Assembly (NCBI RefSeq): GCF_049446075.1
Contig: NZ_JBMSEB010000002.1
Span: forward strand, 248,001 to 312,000
Source of the DNA: Humibacter sp049446075
Lineage (GTDB): Bacteria; Actinomycetota; Actinomycetes; Actinomycetales; Microbacteriaceae
Reading direction: 5' to 3'
Length of the DNA stretch: 64,000 nucleotides
The notes under the pieces: generated by a model
Seen by the model: the letters and a program-made list of their open reading frames with translations, nothing else
Database searches by the model: none
Told to the model about the DNA's origin: nothing
Position numbers and translations under genes: made by a program
Shown: piece after piece, positions 25,300 through 33,104 of the stretch
Layout of the letters: each line of letters opens with the position of its first letter
Position numbering within the stretch: position 1 is the stretch's first letter

Positions 25300-25581
25300 G
25301 TGATCCAATCGTTCGCTGATGAGCCGACACGCAAGGTCTGGGATCGCGAGCACGTCCGCCATTTTGGCCCCGACCTGCAGCGCATGGCCCAGAAGAAGCT
25401 ACGCCTGCTCAACGCGGCCGAGACGATCAACGACATGCGCGTCCCACCGGGCAACCGGCTGGAGAAGCTGTCCGGCGACCGCGACGGTCAGTCCTCGATC
25501 CGCATCAACGATCAATATCGAATCTGCTTCGTCTGGACCGCCGCCGGCCCGAGCGACGTCCAGATCGTCGACTACCACTGA
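25300..25581 (+). CDS. higB: HigB-type RelE/ParE-superfamily toxin
   Basis: 93 residues: two N-terminal helices with LQRMAQKKLRLLNAAETINDM, then the core strands LEKLSGDRDGQSSIRINDQYRICFVW and a final VQIVDYH. This is the HigB/Fic-leader form of ribosome-dependent mRNA interferase, in which toxin precedes antitoxin. The conserved Arg and C-terminal His are present, so it looks active. It is followed after 12 bp by its antitoxin and is the first gene inside the left end of the element, where it may stabilise it. Confidence 0.92.
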   Translation: MIQSFADEPTRKVWDREHVRHFGPDLQRMAQKKLRLLNAAETINDMRVPPGNRLEKLSGDRDGQSSIRINDQYRICFVWTAAGPSDVQIVDYH

Positions 25582-25593
25582 GGAGGGACCCCG

Positions 25594-25890
25594 ATGACCA
25601 AGGCACACGACCCGATCACACCGGGCGAGATTCTCCAGACCGAATTCCTGGAGCCTCTCGGCATCACCGCATACCGACTGGCGAAGGCCACTGGACTGCC
25701 ACAGACCCGGCTGAGCGAGATCATCCGCGGCAAGCGCCGCATCACAACCGACACCGCTTTGCGGCTCTCCCAAGCGTTCGGGCTCTCGGAGCGTTACTGG
25801 CTGAACATCCAGAACGACTACGACATCGAGCTCGAGCACGACGAGCACGACGACGAGCTGGCACAGGTTGAAAGGCTCATCTCAGTGTGA
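25594..25890 (+). CDS. higA: HigA-type antitoxin (XRE helix-turn-helix)
   Basis: 98 residues. It opens with PITPGEILQTEFLEPLGIT, the HigA signature, then a helix-turn-helix (AYRLAKATGLPQTRLSEIIRGKRRIT) and FGLSERYWLNIQNDYD. The C-terminal tail is strongly acidic (ELEHDEHDDEL). It should neutralise HigB and repress the shared promoter. GGAGGG lies before the ATG. Confidence 0.94.
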   Translation: MTKAHDPITPGEILQTEFLEPLGITAYRLAKATGLPQTRLSEIIRGKRRITTDTALRLSQAFGLSERYWLNIQNDYDIELEHDEHDDELAQVERLISV

Positions 25891-25891
25891 T

Positions 25892-25930
25892 TGTTAGCGC
25901 TCTTTGGCGGTGTCTTTGCAGCGCTAATTG
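25892..25930 (+). repeat. 39-bp imperfect direct repeat, left copy
   Basis: Matches 37152-37190 at 31 of 39 positions. The left copy overlaps the 3' end of the serine recombinase gene. The pair encloses most of the island cargo and could be recombination sites or shared ends of an older insertion. Confidence 0.6.
25894..25927. terminator. Hairpin between higA and the recombinase gene
   Basis: Arms TTAGCGCT (25894-25901) and AGCGCTAA (25920-25927) are perfect. The hairpin begins 3 bp after the higA stop and contains the stop of the convergent recombinase gene, so it may serve both. Confidence 0.55.
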
Positions 25931-26493
25931 GCGTGGCCGCGTTGGAGTTCTCGGTAGATCGTGGCGCGGGAGACGCTGAACATCTCGGCCAGCTCGCTCT
26001 GCGTATGCTCTCCGGCCCCATTCATCTCGAGCAGGTGCTTGCGCTGCAGCTTGGTGAGCTTCGGCTTCTTGCCCTTCAGCTTTCCCTTTGCTCTCGCGAC
26101 GGCCATGCCTTCTCGAGTGCGCATCCGGATCAGGTCGGCCTCGAACTCGGCAACCATGGCCAACACGTTGAACAGCAGGCGACCCACCGGATCGGTCGGG
26201 TCATAGATGCTTCCGCCGAGACTGAGGGTGACGCCCTTGCTCGTGAGCTCTGCTGCGATGTCGCGGGCATCCGGCAGCGATCGGGCGAGCCGGTCGAGTT
26301 TCGTCACGACGAGAGTGTCGCCATCCCGGGTCGCCATGAGAGCAGCATGGAGACCGGGACGAGCACGATTGGTCCCGGTCAGTCCGTGGTCGACGTGGAT
26401 GTTCTTCGCATCGACTCCGAGCGCGATCAGGGCGTCGTATTGAGCAGTCAGGTCTTGCTCATTGGTCGAGACTCGGGCGTATCCGATCAGCAC
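25924..26493 (-). CDS. Serine recombinase (resolvase/invertase)
   Basis: About 190 residues. The resolvase domain has the catalytic Ser in IGYARVSTNEQDL, the LTGTNRARPGL and VVTKLDRLARS motifs, and the long helix E (GRLLFNVLAMVAEFEADLIRMRTREG). A C-terminal HTH_7 (TQSELAEMFSVSRATIYREL) follows. It is full length and looks active; such enzymes act on short paired sites. The GTG at 26493 is chosen where homology starts; an ATG at 26532 is the alternative. Neither has a good Shine-Dalgarno. The partner sites may be the 39-bp repeats at 25892 and 37152. Confidence 0.92.
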   Translation of the reverse strand: MLIGYARVSTNEQDLTAQYDALIALGVDAKNIHVDHGLTGTNRARPGLHAALMATRDGDTLVVTKLDRLARSLPDARDIAAELTSKGVTLSLGGSIYDPTDPVGRLLFNVLAMVAEFEADLIRMRTREGMAVARAKGKLKGKKPKLTKLQRKHLLEMNGAGEHTQSELAEMFSVSRATIYRELQRGHAN

Positions 26494-26754
26494 ACGAAAC
26501 AGTGTTGCAGTTAGGGTCCCATCACCGGGCATTTCATCGGGCGGGTCTAACGGGCACTCGGAATCCGCGGAATGCTGCGGCGACGACTACGGCTGGAATT
26601 CTGCCCGTTGCCCGACCGGCTATCGCGCGGTCTGTCGGCCGGGCGCCGAGTAGCCATCGCGACTGTCATCTATCCAGATGCGTACCCATGAGAACCGAGA
26701 GTGCCTCCTCACCGTCGAAGCGGGTCGGGTGCCCTCGGCCGCGAGGTGCGCCCG

Positions 26755-27333
26755 TCACATCCTGTTAAGGAGTTCTGCCTTCTTCGCGGTGAACTCGACT
26801 TCGCTAAGGATCCCCGCATCTCTCAGGTCGCCGAGTTTCCGGATGGATTCGAGCAAATCGTCCTGATCATTCCGAGTTGAAGCAGCCGAAGTATCAGTCG
26901 CCGGCTTCAGGGCTTCGTGCGCGGTCTCGAGGATGAACGATGCGGCCTGCCTGAACCTTTCCGCTTGAGCTTTCGAGTTCAGAGAGACACAATTCGGCGC
27001 CTTGCTTGGATCGGAGTTCTTATCAGTGGACCAGTACGACTTTGAACTGTTTTGCATGCCTCCGGCATTAACTTCGACATAGCCGGACATGATGTTGAAC
27101 TTCACCTGCACGCCCGCGATGTTCCGGTATGGCTGTTGGAAAGAACCGGTACCGAACACCTGCCCGGCCATGAAGCCGCCCTTGAGGATGATCACTCTGC
27201 GGTCTGTGCAGATAAGGCCTTCTTTGAAGGCCCCCTTCAGCTTCACATGAACCGTCTCGCCCGGACTCAGAAGCTCGAGCAGCGCGGCCTCGACCTTCTT
27301 CGGGAGCTCTTCGACGAGGTCTTCGGGCATCAC
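26755..27333 (-). CDS. Bacterial PH-domain protein with C-terminal SHOCT motif
   Basis: 192 residues. The N-terminal half resembles a bacterial PH-like domain (TVHVKLKGAFKEGLICTDRRVIILKGG, then strands to about residue 120). After a Ser/Thr linker comes a SHOCT-like helix pair (IRKLGDLRDAGILSEVEFTAKKAELL). SHOCT motifs are short oligomerisation modules found in mobile-element and phage proteins. It has no membrane segment. No partner is certain; the neighbouring PIN gene is upstream in the same direction, 103 bp away, and could be co-transcribed. Confidence 0.82.
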   Translation of the reverse strand: MMPEDLVEELPKKVEAALLELLSPGETVHVKLKGAFKEGLICTDRRVIILKGGFMAGQVFGTGSFQQPYRNIAGVQVKFNIMSGYVEVNAGGMQNSSKSYWSTDKNSDPSKAPNCVSLNSKAQAERFRQAASFILETAHEALKPATDTSAASTRNDQDDLLESIRKLGDLRDAGILSEVEFTAKKAELLNRM

Positions 27334-27436
27334 ATCTCCAGCGCTGGGCCAAACAGTCGGACATAGTCTTGCACCGCCCTGGCTCGCGGTTTACCCCCAA
27401 AAGTGGCCCCGCTACTCCTCCGTGTGGCCCCTTCAA

Positions 27437-28318
27437 TTAGCGGGCTACCCCGCGGCGATCGAATCCATCGGCCGCCTCTTCGTCGCTCGTGTCGTTCCGG
27501 AGCAGAAGGACATCGATTCCGGCGGCTTTGCCTCTAAGCGCCAGGCCAATGTCGAACGTGACTACCTTCGCTTCCACATACGCTCGCAGGGAGCTGCTGC
27601 GGTCGAGAAGTTCCGCATCCGGGTCAGCAAGTTGATGGTGTTCGATCGAATCGTTCAAGAGCTCGAAACGACCTTCCCGGGCCAGGATCCCGTCTGTGTG
27701 GCTGAACGCTGCTGCGCGTTCTCCCGTGCCGAACATCGCCCATAGTGCCCTGATCGCCGCTCTTGCCTGTGCTCGACGCGCCTTCGCCTGGCTGCCATTG
27801 TCACGACTCTGTTTGTGACGGTCGATTTCGTCGAGTACCACGCGGGTGACGACGAGGTACAGGAAACGGTGAGGATGTACGTCGCCGATCATGTGCCAGT
27901 CGGCAGTATCAAGCTCTTCTGCGTTGTGCTCCAGCACGCCCGTATCAAGGATGAGAGCAACCGGCTCCTTGCCCTTCCCATCCCAACGTTGACGTTCCGA
28001 ACGAATCTCATCGGCGGCGAGCAGAAGCGCGTGGCGCTGGTACTCGATCTCTCTACGGATGGTTTCAGCCAAGTTGTTACCGAGGGTCACAGGGTCACCG
28101 CCTCGAAGACTCCAGTAGCCACGTGTCTGGAGGAGATCATCGATATCTCTCTGGCTAACCTGCCCGGCGAGCATTCGAACGTGCCTATTCACCCAGCCGA
28201 TGTAGTCGTTGAAGCGCTCAACGCCTGATATCTGCTCGAAGACCTGGGTGAGTTCGCCAGCAGCCACTCGGAGGTTGACTTCGACCCGCTCGGGCGAGCC
28301 TCCGGTAATCTCGACCAC
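27437..28318 (-). CDS. PIN-domain ribonuclease-like protein with N-terminal helical extension
   Basis: 293 residues. The first 115 form a helical region of unknown role. The C-terminal PIN domain has the acidic pattern of active nucleases: Asp125 in LILDTGVLEHN, Glu164 in VVLDEIDRHK, Asp233/Asp235, and Asp256 in VTFDIGLALRGKAAGIDVLLL. PIN enzymes cut RNA in toxin-antitoxin or defence contexts. No small antitoxin gene is adjacent, so the extension may regulate the nuclease itself. It lies divergent from the AbiF ncRNA in the cargo. Confidence 0.82.
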   Translation of the reverse strand: MVEITGGSPERVEVNLRVAAGELTQVFEQISGVERFNDYIGWVNRHVRMLAGQVSQRDIDDLLQTRGYWSLRGGDPVTLGNNLAETIRREIEYQRHALLLAADEIRSERQRWDGKGKEPVALILDTGVLEHNAEELDTADWHMIGDVHPHRFLYLVVTRVVLDEIDRHKQSRDNGSQAKARRAQARAAIRALWAMFGTGERAAAFSHTDGILAREGRFELLNDSIEHHQLADPDAELLDRSSSLRAYVEAKVVTFDIGLALRGKAAGIDVLLLRNDTSDEEAADGFDRRGVAR

Positions 28319-28450
28319 GCCGCCTCCCCTCCGCAGTCTTGATGCCTGACTGTGTCGGGCATCCTATCGAGGGTGATCGTTTCCACGGGCTAAGGCTTCG
28401 AGCGCAACCAAGTAGCGATCGGCTCTGCTCGGAGTGTCGGTGTGTTGCGT

Positions 28451-28470
28451 TGAGGGATCCGTCAGCGTGC
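28451..28470 (+). repeat. Island boundary repeat A (TGAgGGATCC type)
   Basis: A 20-bp imperfect repeat sharing TGAnGGATCC and a following T-rich/ATCG half with copies at 29566, 30943, 31718, 31893 and 32589. It lies upstream of the AbiF ncRNA. Confidence 0.5.
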
Positions 28471-28491
28471 GCGCTTGTCGGTCGGGCTTGC

Positions 28492-28549
28492 TATGGTTAC
28501 TTCATCATGATCGGCCCGCTCGCCTAACGGCTCGGGCCGATTTTCTTTT
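28492..28549 (+). ncRNA. Putative abiF-type ncRNA upstream of the Abi gene
   Basis: TGC-TATGGT (28492-28497) looks like an extended -10. Starting about 7 nt later, the transcript would read into a strong hairpin: ATCGGCCCG (28510-28518) pairs with CGGGCCGAT (28533-28541) around a 14-nt loop, followed by TTTTCTTTT (28541-28549), an intrinsic terminator. It ends 15 nt before the Abi start and has no coding frame. A conserved abiF RNA motif is known directly upstream of Abi_2 genes; this matches it in position and general shape, but I cannot run the covariance model. Confidence 0.65.
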
Positions 28550-28563
28550 CACTGGGGGCGCTG

Positions 28564-29568
28564 GTGGAGTACGCCAAGCCGTGGCAGTCGGTCGAGGACC
28601 AGATCAACAGGCTCGCCGATCGGGGTGTCCAGATCGGCGACCGGGAACGCGCGGCGGCGTTGCTGCGCGAGGTGGGCTACTACAGGTTGACCGGGTATCT
28701 CTACCCGTTCCGGCAGTCCGAGACGTACCTCGACGACGAGGACCGAACCCGAGTTCGCGTGCTCAACGAATACCAGGCGGGAACGCATATCGAAGACGCA
28801 GCGCGGCTGCTCGACTTCGACCGCCAACTGCGCATGCTCGTGCTGGAAGCAGTCGAGCGGATCGAAATCGCGCTACGGATGCAACTCGGATACACACTCG
28901 GCCGATACTCCCCATTCGCGCACGAAGATCCTGCCCTGTTCGTCAGCTCCTTCACGACGCGTGTGGCACCCGACGACACAACCCAGGCGAGTACCCAGGA
29001 ACTCTGGCTGGCCCGAGTCAAAGAGCGACAAAACAGTTCCGATGAGGCGTTCGTCGCGCACTTTCGGGAGAAGTACGAGGGTCGGATGCCGATCTGGGCT
29101 CTCACCGAGATTCTCGAGCTCGGACACATCGCACGCCTCTACGCGGGACTGCGTAACGACGTCGCCACAGAGATCGCAACATCATTCAGCGTGCCAACAA
29201 AACGGTTGATGGCCAGTTGGATCGCAACGGTGAACTACGTGCGCAATATCGCCGCCCACCATGCGCGGCTGTTCAACCGAAAACTGGTCACTGCTCCGCG
29301 GCGTCCCCGTCCCACCGCCGTGCCACTACTCGCGCATCTGAGTCAGGAGGAGGCGCCAAAGCAATTCGGGGTCTACAGCGCACTCGCGGTAATGGCATAC
29401 CTACTCGAGTCCATCCATCCCGGCGACTGGGCTCAACGAGTCAAAACACTTCTAAAATCATTCCCCAGTACCGAGTGGATCGACATCGGCTCCATGGGTC
29501 TGGCCGCCGACTGGCTCAACCAACCGCTCTGGAAGGGCGACTCGCAGTCCCCAAAGAATGCCCGCTGA
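28564..29568 (+). CDS. abiF: Abi_2 family (AbiD/AbiF-like) HEPN protein
   Basis: 334 residues of the Abi_2 family: the N-terminal PWQSVEDQINRLADRGVQI and VGYYRLTGYLYPFR motifs, LLDFDRQLRMLVLEAVERIEIALR, and a HEPN ribonuclease motif R-X4-H at Arg227-His232 in NYVRNIAAHHARLFNR. The key residues are intact. HEPN Abi proteins act in phage abortive infection, and AbiF proteins are proposed RNase toxins held by an upstream ncRNA. The GTG at 28564 has GGGGG about 6 nt before it. The ncRNA-like hairpin lies directly upstream and the boundary repeat B overlaps its stop codon. Confidence 0.9.
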   Translation: MEYAKPWQSVEDQINRLADRGVQIGDRERAAALLREVGYYRLTGYLYPFRQSETYLDDEDRTRVRVLNEYQAGTHIEDAARLLDFDRQLRMLVLEAVERIEIALRMQLGYTLGRYSPFAHEDPALFVSSFTTRVAPDDTTQASTQELWLARVKERQNSSDEAFVAHFREKYEGRMPIWALTEILELGHIARLYAGLRNDVATEIATSFSVPTKRLMASWIATVNYVRNIAAHHARLFNRKLVTAPRRPRPTAVPLLAHLSQEEAPKQFGVYSALAVMAYLLESIHPGDWAQRVKTLLKSFPSTEWIDIGSMGLAADWLNQPLWKGDSQSPKNAR

Positions 29569-29585
29569 CGGATCCGCTTACGGGC
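29566..29585 (+). repeat. Island boundary repeat B
   Basis: TGACGGATCC followed by GCTTACGGGC. Its TGA is the stop codon of the Abi gene. Confidence 0.55.
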
Positions 29586-29642
29586 ACGGGGTTGCGCAGG
29601 GCTGTTTCGTTCGGTCGGCCGAGTGGTTGTTAGCGTCGTTGC

Positions 29643-30920
29643 ATGACTGGCTCGGATGCTCGACTGCTCGTCGCTGCGCTGGGGATCGACAATCTTGGGT
29701 CGGGCATGTTTCTGCCACTGGTGCTGGTCTACGTCACGCACGAGGTCGGAGTGCCGCTCGGTCTCGCTGGTGCGCTCGTGTCTGCGGGTGCGTTGATCGG
29801 CCTGCTGGTGCCGCTGGTCGCTGGCCGGTTCGTGGACGCATTGGGACCGCGGAACATCATCATCGCCGCCCAGCTGACCCAGCTTGTCGGCATGCTGGCC
29901 TACCTGATCGCGCAGGGCCCGGCAATGGTGTTCGTGGCTGCTGCGTTGACGATCTGCGGGAGTCAGTTGTTCTATAGCGCCTTGTTCACGCTCGTCGGGG
30001 AGATCGCGCCCGCAGAGCCGAAGGACCACTTCTTCGCTGGCGTTGACATGGTGCGTTCGGCGTGTTTCGGGATCGGCGCTCTAATCGCGGGCGTGCTGTT
30101 TGCGATCGGTGGCCAGGGTGCCCTGGTGGTGATCGTGGTCATGAATGCGGCGTCTTTCCTGATCGGTGCGGCCATCGGGCTCTTCATGACCAAGGGCAGG
30201 CGCCGTGACCGCAGAAGGACGCCCGGTCGCCCGGAAGAATCGGCCCACACCATCGATACCCCCGCCCATGCGACGTCGGTATGGCTCAACGGACCATTTC
30301 TGCTGCTGACTCTGAGCGCCACGATGGTCACCTTCGCCAGCGACTTCTTCTTGGTCGGGATGTCGGTCTTCGCGCTCAACCGGCTCGGCACTCCCGGCTG
30401 GTTGCCTGGAATATCCATCGCAACGCTGACCGTGATCAGCAGCATTGCGATGGCCTGGATGGTCCGCCGCACTCGGTCGCTGGCCCGGACGACAGTCATT
30501 GCATTGGGCACCGCCGTCATAACCGTTTGGGCCATCACGTGCATGCTCACTCTCGCGGTCCCGAAAGCCTGGGCTCCCACCTGGCTCATCGGCGCGACCG
30601 TCGTGTTGGCGGTGGGGCAACTACTGATCGGAACCAGACCGAACGCTCTGGCAGAGAGCATCGCCCCGATAGGAGCCAAAGGGCGCTACCTCAGCTTCTT
30701 CCAGTTCGGTTTCTCGCTTGCCGGTGTGCTCGCTCCGCTGCTGGTCGGCGTACTCGCGGTTAGCGCATTGCTTCCGTGGATCATCGTGGCGGTGATTGCC
30801 ATGACCGGAGGAGCGCTCATCCTCGCGCTCGGCCCACACCTACCAACGAAAGCGGTACACCCTACCCGCAGGAGTAGCGACGTTCGACACGACCAAGTCG
30901 CTGGCACGGCAGCCGACTAG
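29643..30920 (+). CDS. MFS transporter
   Basis: 425 residues with about twelve membrane helices and a charged central loop (RRRDRRRTPGRPEES, about residues 180-210). The pattern LGSGMFLPLVLVYVTHEVG in helix 1 and the GRFVDALGPRN loop between helices 2 and 3 is that of drug-exporter-like MFS proteins. Substrate unknown. TAGCGT (29631-29636) lies 6 nt before the ATG, so it is probably translated leaderless from its own promoter. Confidence 0.92.
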   Translation: MTGSDARLLVAALGIDNLGSGMFLPLVLVYVTHEVGVPLGLAGALVSAGALIGLLVPLVAGRFVDALGPRNIIIAAQLTQLVGMLAYLIAQGPAMVFVAAALTICGSQLFYSALFTLVGEIAPAEPKDHFFAGVDMVRSACFGIGALIAGVLFAIGGQGALVVIVVMNAASFLIGAAIGLFMTKGRRRDRRRTPGRPEESAHTIDTPAHATSVWLNGPFLLLTLSATMVTFASDFFLVGMSVFALNRLGTPGWLPGISIATLTVISSIAMAWMVRRTRSLARTTVIALGTAVITVWAITCMLTLAVPKAWAPTWLIGATVVLAVGQLLIGTRPNALAESIAPIGAKGRYLSFFQFGFSLAGVLAPLLVGVLAVSALLPWIIVAVIAMTGGALILALGPHLPTKAVHPTRRSSDVRHDQVAGTAAD

Positions 30921-30942
30921 GCCCATCCCGAGTTGTGCGCGC

Positions 30943-30962
30943 TGAAGGATCCGGTTGCGTGC
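30943..30962 (+). repeat. Island boundary repeat C
   Basis: TGAAGGATCC followed by GGTTGCGTGC, 22 bp after the MFS stop codon. Confidence 0.5.
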
Positions 30963-31012
30963 ATCCGGAATATGGACTGGCCGTGCACTCGTCGAGAGAA
31001 TCACCAGTGACC

Positions 31013-31720
31013 ATGTCCCGACCGAGTCTGAAGCGGAGCAGAGAGATCGTGACCGAGAACGGCGAATTAGCGAAGTCGATATCGCTTGCCCTGCACAATG
31101 TCCTCAAGCCGGCAGGGTTCCGCAAGCGCGCAAACAGCTTCAACCGGTCGGTACAGGACGGGCTCGTGCACCACGTCTCGGTGCAGCTCGGCTCATTCGA
31201 CCCGAGCGGAAAGCATGCAGTACCCGGATTGGTCCCCGACCTCTACGGGCGCTACCGCGTCAATCTCGGCGTCTACGTTCCCGAGATGAACCGGACGGCG
31301 TCGCCGCGCAGCACCTGGATCAACGACTACAACTGCCAGCTGAGATGGGGCTTGGGCGACTTCGTGCCCGGCAACTTCGATCAGTGGTGGGATCTGCGGG
31401 ACCGCCTCTCCGTTGAGGAGGTGTCCCGAGTGCTCGCAGCGGACGCCCTCCCTCATCTCGATCAATTCGACAGCGCGGAGCGGGTTCTCGCCGCATGGGA
31501 AGAACACGGCCCGCGAGGCTTCGGCCCCATCACGCCGAAAGCAGCGGCACTCGACGTCGCCGACCTCCTCATCGCACGGAACCAGCGCAATGACGCAGAA
31601 CGGCTGCTCAAGTCCTACGTGGACGAAGTGAGCCGCGCCGATCACGCCGGCCACAAGGAATACCTGCGGAAGTACCTCGCCGAGCGCGACTTCGCATCAC
31701 TCGCAGAGACGTTGCAGTAG
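31013..31720 (+). CDS. DUF4304 protein
   Basis: 235 residues. The N-terminal two thirds match DUF4304: helix LAKSISLALHNVLKPAGFRKRANSF, then strands HHVSVQLGSF and YRVNLGVYVPE, and a C-terminal helical part of about 70 residues. DUF4304 proteins are soluble and of unknown function, frequent beside toxin-immunity and island genes. The ATG at 31013 is chosen; a longer frame overlaps boundary repeat C. It is a lone cargo gene. Confidence 0.85.
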   Translation: MSRPSLKRSREIVTENGELAKSISLALHNVLKPAGFRKRANSFNRSVQDGLVHHVSVQLGSFDPSGKHAVPGLVPDLYGRYRVNLGVYVPEMNRTASPRSTWINDYNCQLRWGLGDFVPGNFDQWWDLRDRLSVEEVSRVLAADALPHLDQFDSAERVLAAWEEHGPRGFGPITPKAAALDVADLLIARNQRNDAERLLKSYVDEVSRADHAGHKEYLRKYLAERDFASLAETLQ

Positions 31721-31737
31721 CGGATCGGTCATCGTGG
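31718..31737 (+). repeat. Island boundary repeat D
   Basis: TAGCGGATCGGTCATCGTGG, a diverged copy whose TAG is the stop codon of the DUF4304 gene. Confidence 0.45.
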
Positions 31738-31808
31738 TCGACGCGAGCCATGGCAGGCTCGGGTTGTGCACAGAGGACACTCGCCGTCGACGGAACCAAC
31801 TGATATCC

Positions 31809-31895
31809 GTGCCCTTCGCCTCCCGCTTTGGGTCCGACAGGACTCTCACGGTCCTCTTCGACTTCTTCTCCGATGTGACGAAGACGTTCCGCTGA
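31809..31895 (+). pseudogene. Possible 3' remnant of a lost cargo gene
   Basis: A 28-residue frame (RTLTVLFDFFSDVTKTFR at its end) with protein-like composition ends in the TGA of boundary repeat E, as the Abi gene ends in repeat B. It has no Shine-Dalgarno, and nothing recognisable lies upstream. It may be the tail of a deleted gene. Confidence 0.3.
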
Positions 31896-31912
31896 CGAAT
31901 CGGCTATCGGAC
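31893..31912 (+). repeat. Island boundary repeat E
   Basis: TGACGAATCGGCTATCGGAC, starting at the stop of the remnant frame before it. Confidence 0.5.
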
Positions 31913-31998
31913 GCTTGATCGAAGGGCCTGCGTGAGTTTCCTCCTCCGATATCGTGTGCTGACATCTCCCACTATCAACACCGCTTCCGGAGGCAAAG

Positions 31999-32577
31999 AT
32001 GCCCGATCTCTCCCCAGCGCCACAGCCGTCGGTGCCGCGGCTTGAGACCCAGCCCAGCGGGGTGCCGCCGCTGGATCAGCCGTACTATGGGGCGCCGTTC
32101 GGCACAGCTTTCACGCGCTTCTGGCAGAAGTACGCCACCTTCACCGGCCGAGCGAGCCGTGCCGAGTTCTGGTGGTGGGCCCTGACCTACTTCGGCATCA
32201 ACATTCTCGCGAGCGTCGTGATTGCCGTCATTGGTGCAATCGCTGGTGGCGGCGCTCCGCCGGTGCTGGTCGTCGGCTTCCAGATGGCTTGGACAGCAGC
32301 GACAATCGTTCCCTTCGTGGCCCTGAGCTGGAGACGTCTGCATGACTCCAATCATCACGGCTGGTGGGCGCTGCCGTTCCTCGTACTCGCTGGAGTGCAA
32401 GCAGCGCTGAACGCCCTTGGAATCCAGCCGATGCTGAGCAGTGCACCATTTGGAAGCACTACAGCCGCTGTCGCCGTTTCCGTTGCGACCGGCATATTCG
32501 GTCTCGTCTTCGGAGTTGTGATCCTGGTATTGGCCCTGCGACCACCGAACCCTGCCGGATGCCGGTTCGACAAGTAG
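31999..32577 (+). CDS. DUF805 membrane protein
   Basis: 192 residues. A cytoplasmic Pro-rich N-terminus (about 35 residues) precedes the DUF805 core: FWQKYATFTGRASRAEFWWW, four membrane helices, and the conserved SWRRLHDSNHHGWWALP motif between helices 2 and 3. The function of DUF805 is unknown; members sit in the inner membrane. GGAGG lies before the ATG. Confidence 0.9.
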   Translation: MPDLSPAPQPSVPRLETQPSGVPPLDQPYYGAPFGTAFTRFWQKYATFTGRASRAEFWWWALTYFGINILASVVIAVIGAIAGGGAPPVLVVGFQMAWTAATIVPFVALSWRRLHDSNHHGWWALPFLVLAGVQAALNALGIQPMLSSAPFGSTTAAVAVSVATGIFGLVFGVVILVLALRPPNPAGCRFDK

Positions 32578-32588
32578 CCCACGCACGA

Positions 32589-32608
32589 TGACGGATCCCT
32601 CATCGGGC
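32589..32608 (+). repeat. Island boundary repeat F
   Basis: TGACGGATCCCTCATCGGGC, 11 bp after the DUF805 stop. It is followed by GAGTGGTTATTG, which resembles the GAGTGGTTGTTAG that follows repeat B before the MFS gene. Confidence 0.55.
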
Positions 32609-32633
32609 CGGAGTGGTTATTGCCGTGGCGGTG

Positions 32634-32969
32634 TCAGAGGTTGAAGGGCCGTGCGATGCTCCGCTGGAGCACGATTCGCGCGGTGATCGTGAGAACGAGT
32701 AGGGATCCGGTGGACAGGGGCGCGGCGATGGCCATGAGCCAGGTCAGCACGTCGAAGGGTGGGAAGACCGTCGGGTCGAAGCCGCCTGATGCTTCCGATC
32801 GGTTGCCCAGATAGTCGCTCTGGACCTGGGCCAGGATCGCGGTGGTGATCGACCACGCGAACATCACCACGGCGACGGCGACGGTCGCCGTGAGGAGGCG
32901 GCGCAAGACTTGTGGTCGACGAGTATCTGCGGCGGGCGGCACTACGTTGTCACTCGTGGCGTCGATCAC
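32634..32969 (-). CDS. Small two-helix membrane protein
   Basis: 111 residues with a basic N-terminus, two membrane helices (about 25-47 and 75-98) and a short extracytoplasmic loop rich in Gly/Phe. I recognise no family. It is the only leftward gene between DUF805 and the 33-kb genes. Confidence 0.6.
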   Translation of the reverse strand: MIDATSDNVVPPAADTRRPQVLRRLLTATVAVAVVMFAWSITTAILAQVQSDYLGNRSEASGGFDPTVFPPFDVLTWLMAIAAPLSTGSLLVLTITARIVLQRSIARPFNL

Positions 32970-33104
32970 GATCGGAGCCTACCCACTCCGCGGGAAGACG
33001 GGACTGGCAGCGACGCGCCGCCCAGGGCGGGCTCTCGGTTCGGTTCGAGATCGCCTAGTGCCTGGTGATGGACTGGCTCTAGCGTGGGCTCACGGAGGTG
33101 CATC

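Noticed and set aside
26533..26754. Small gene between recombinase and PH protein
   Set aside because: Short frames only, with Arg-rich content and no ribosome site.
28319..28491. tRNA or second ncRNA between the PIN and AbiF regions
   Set aside because: No cloverleaf or clear stem outside the hairpin at 28510-28541.
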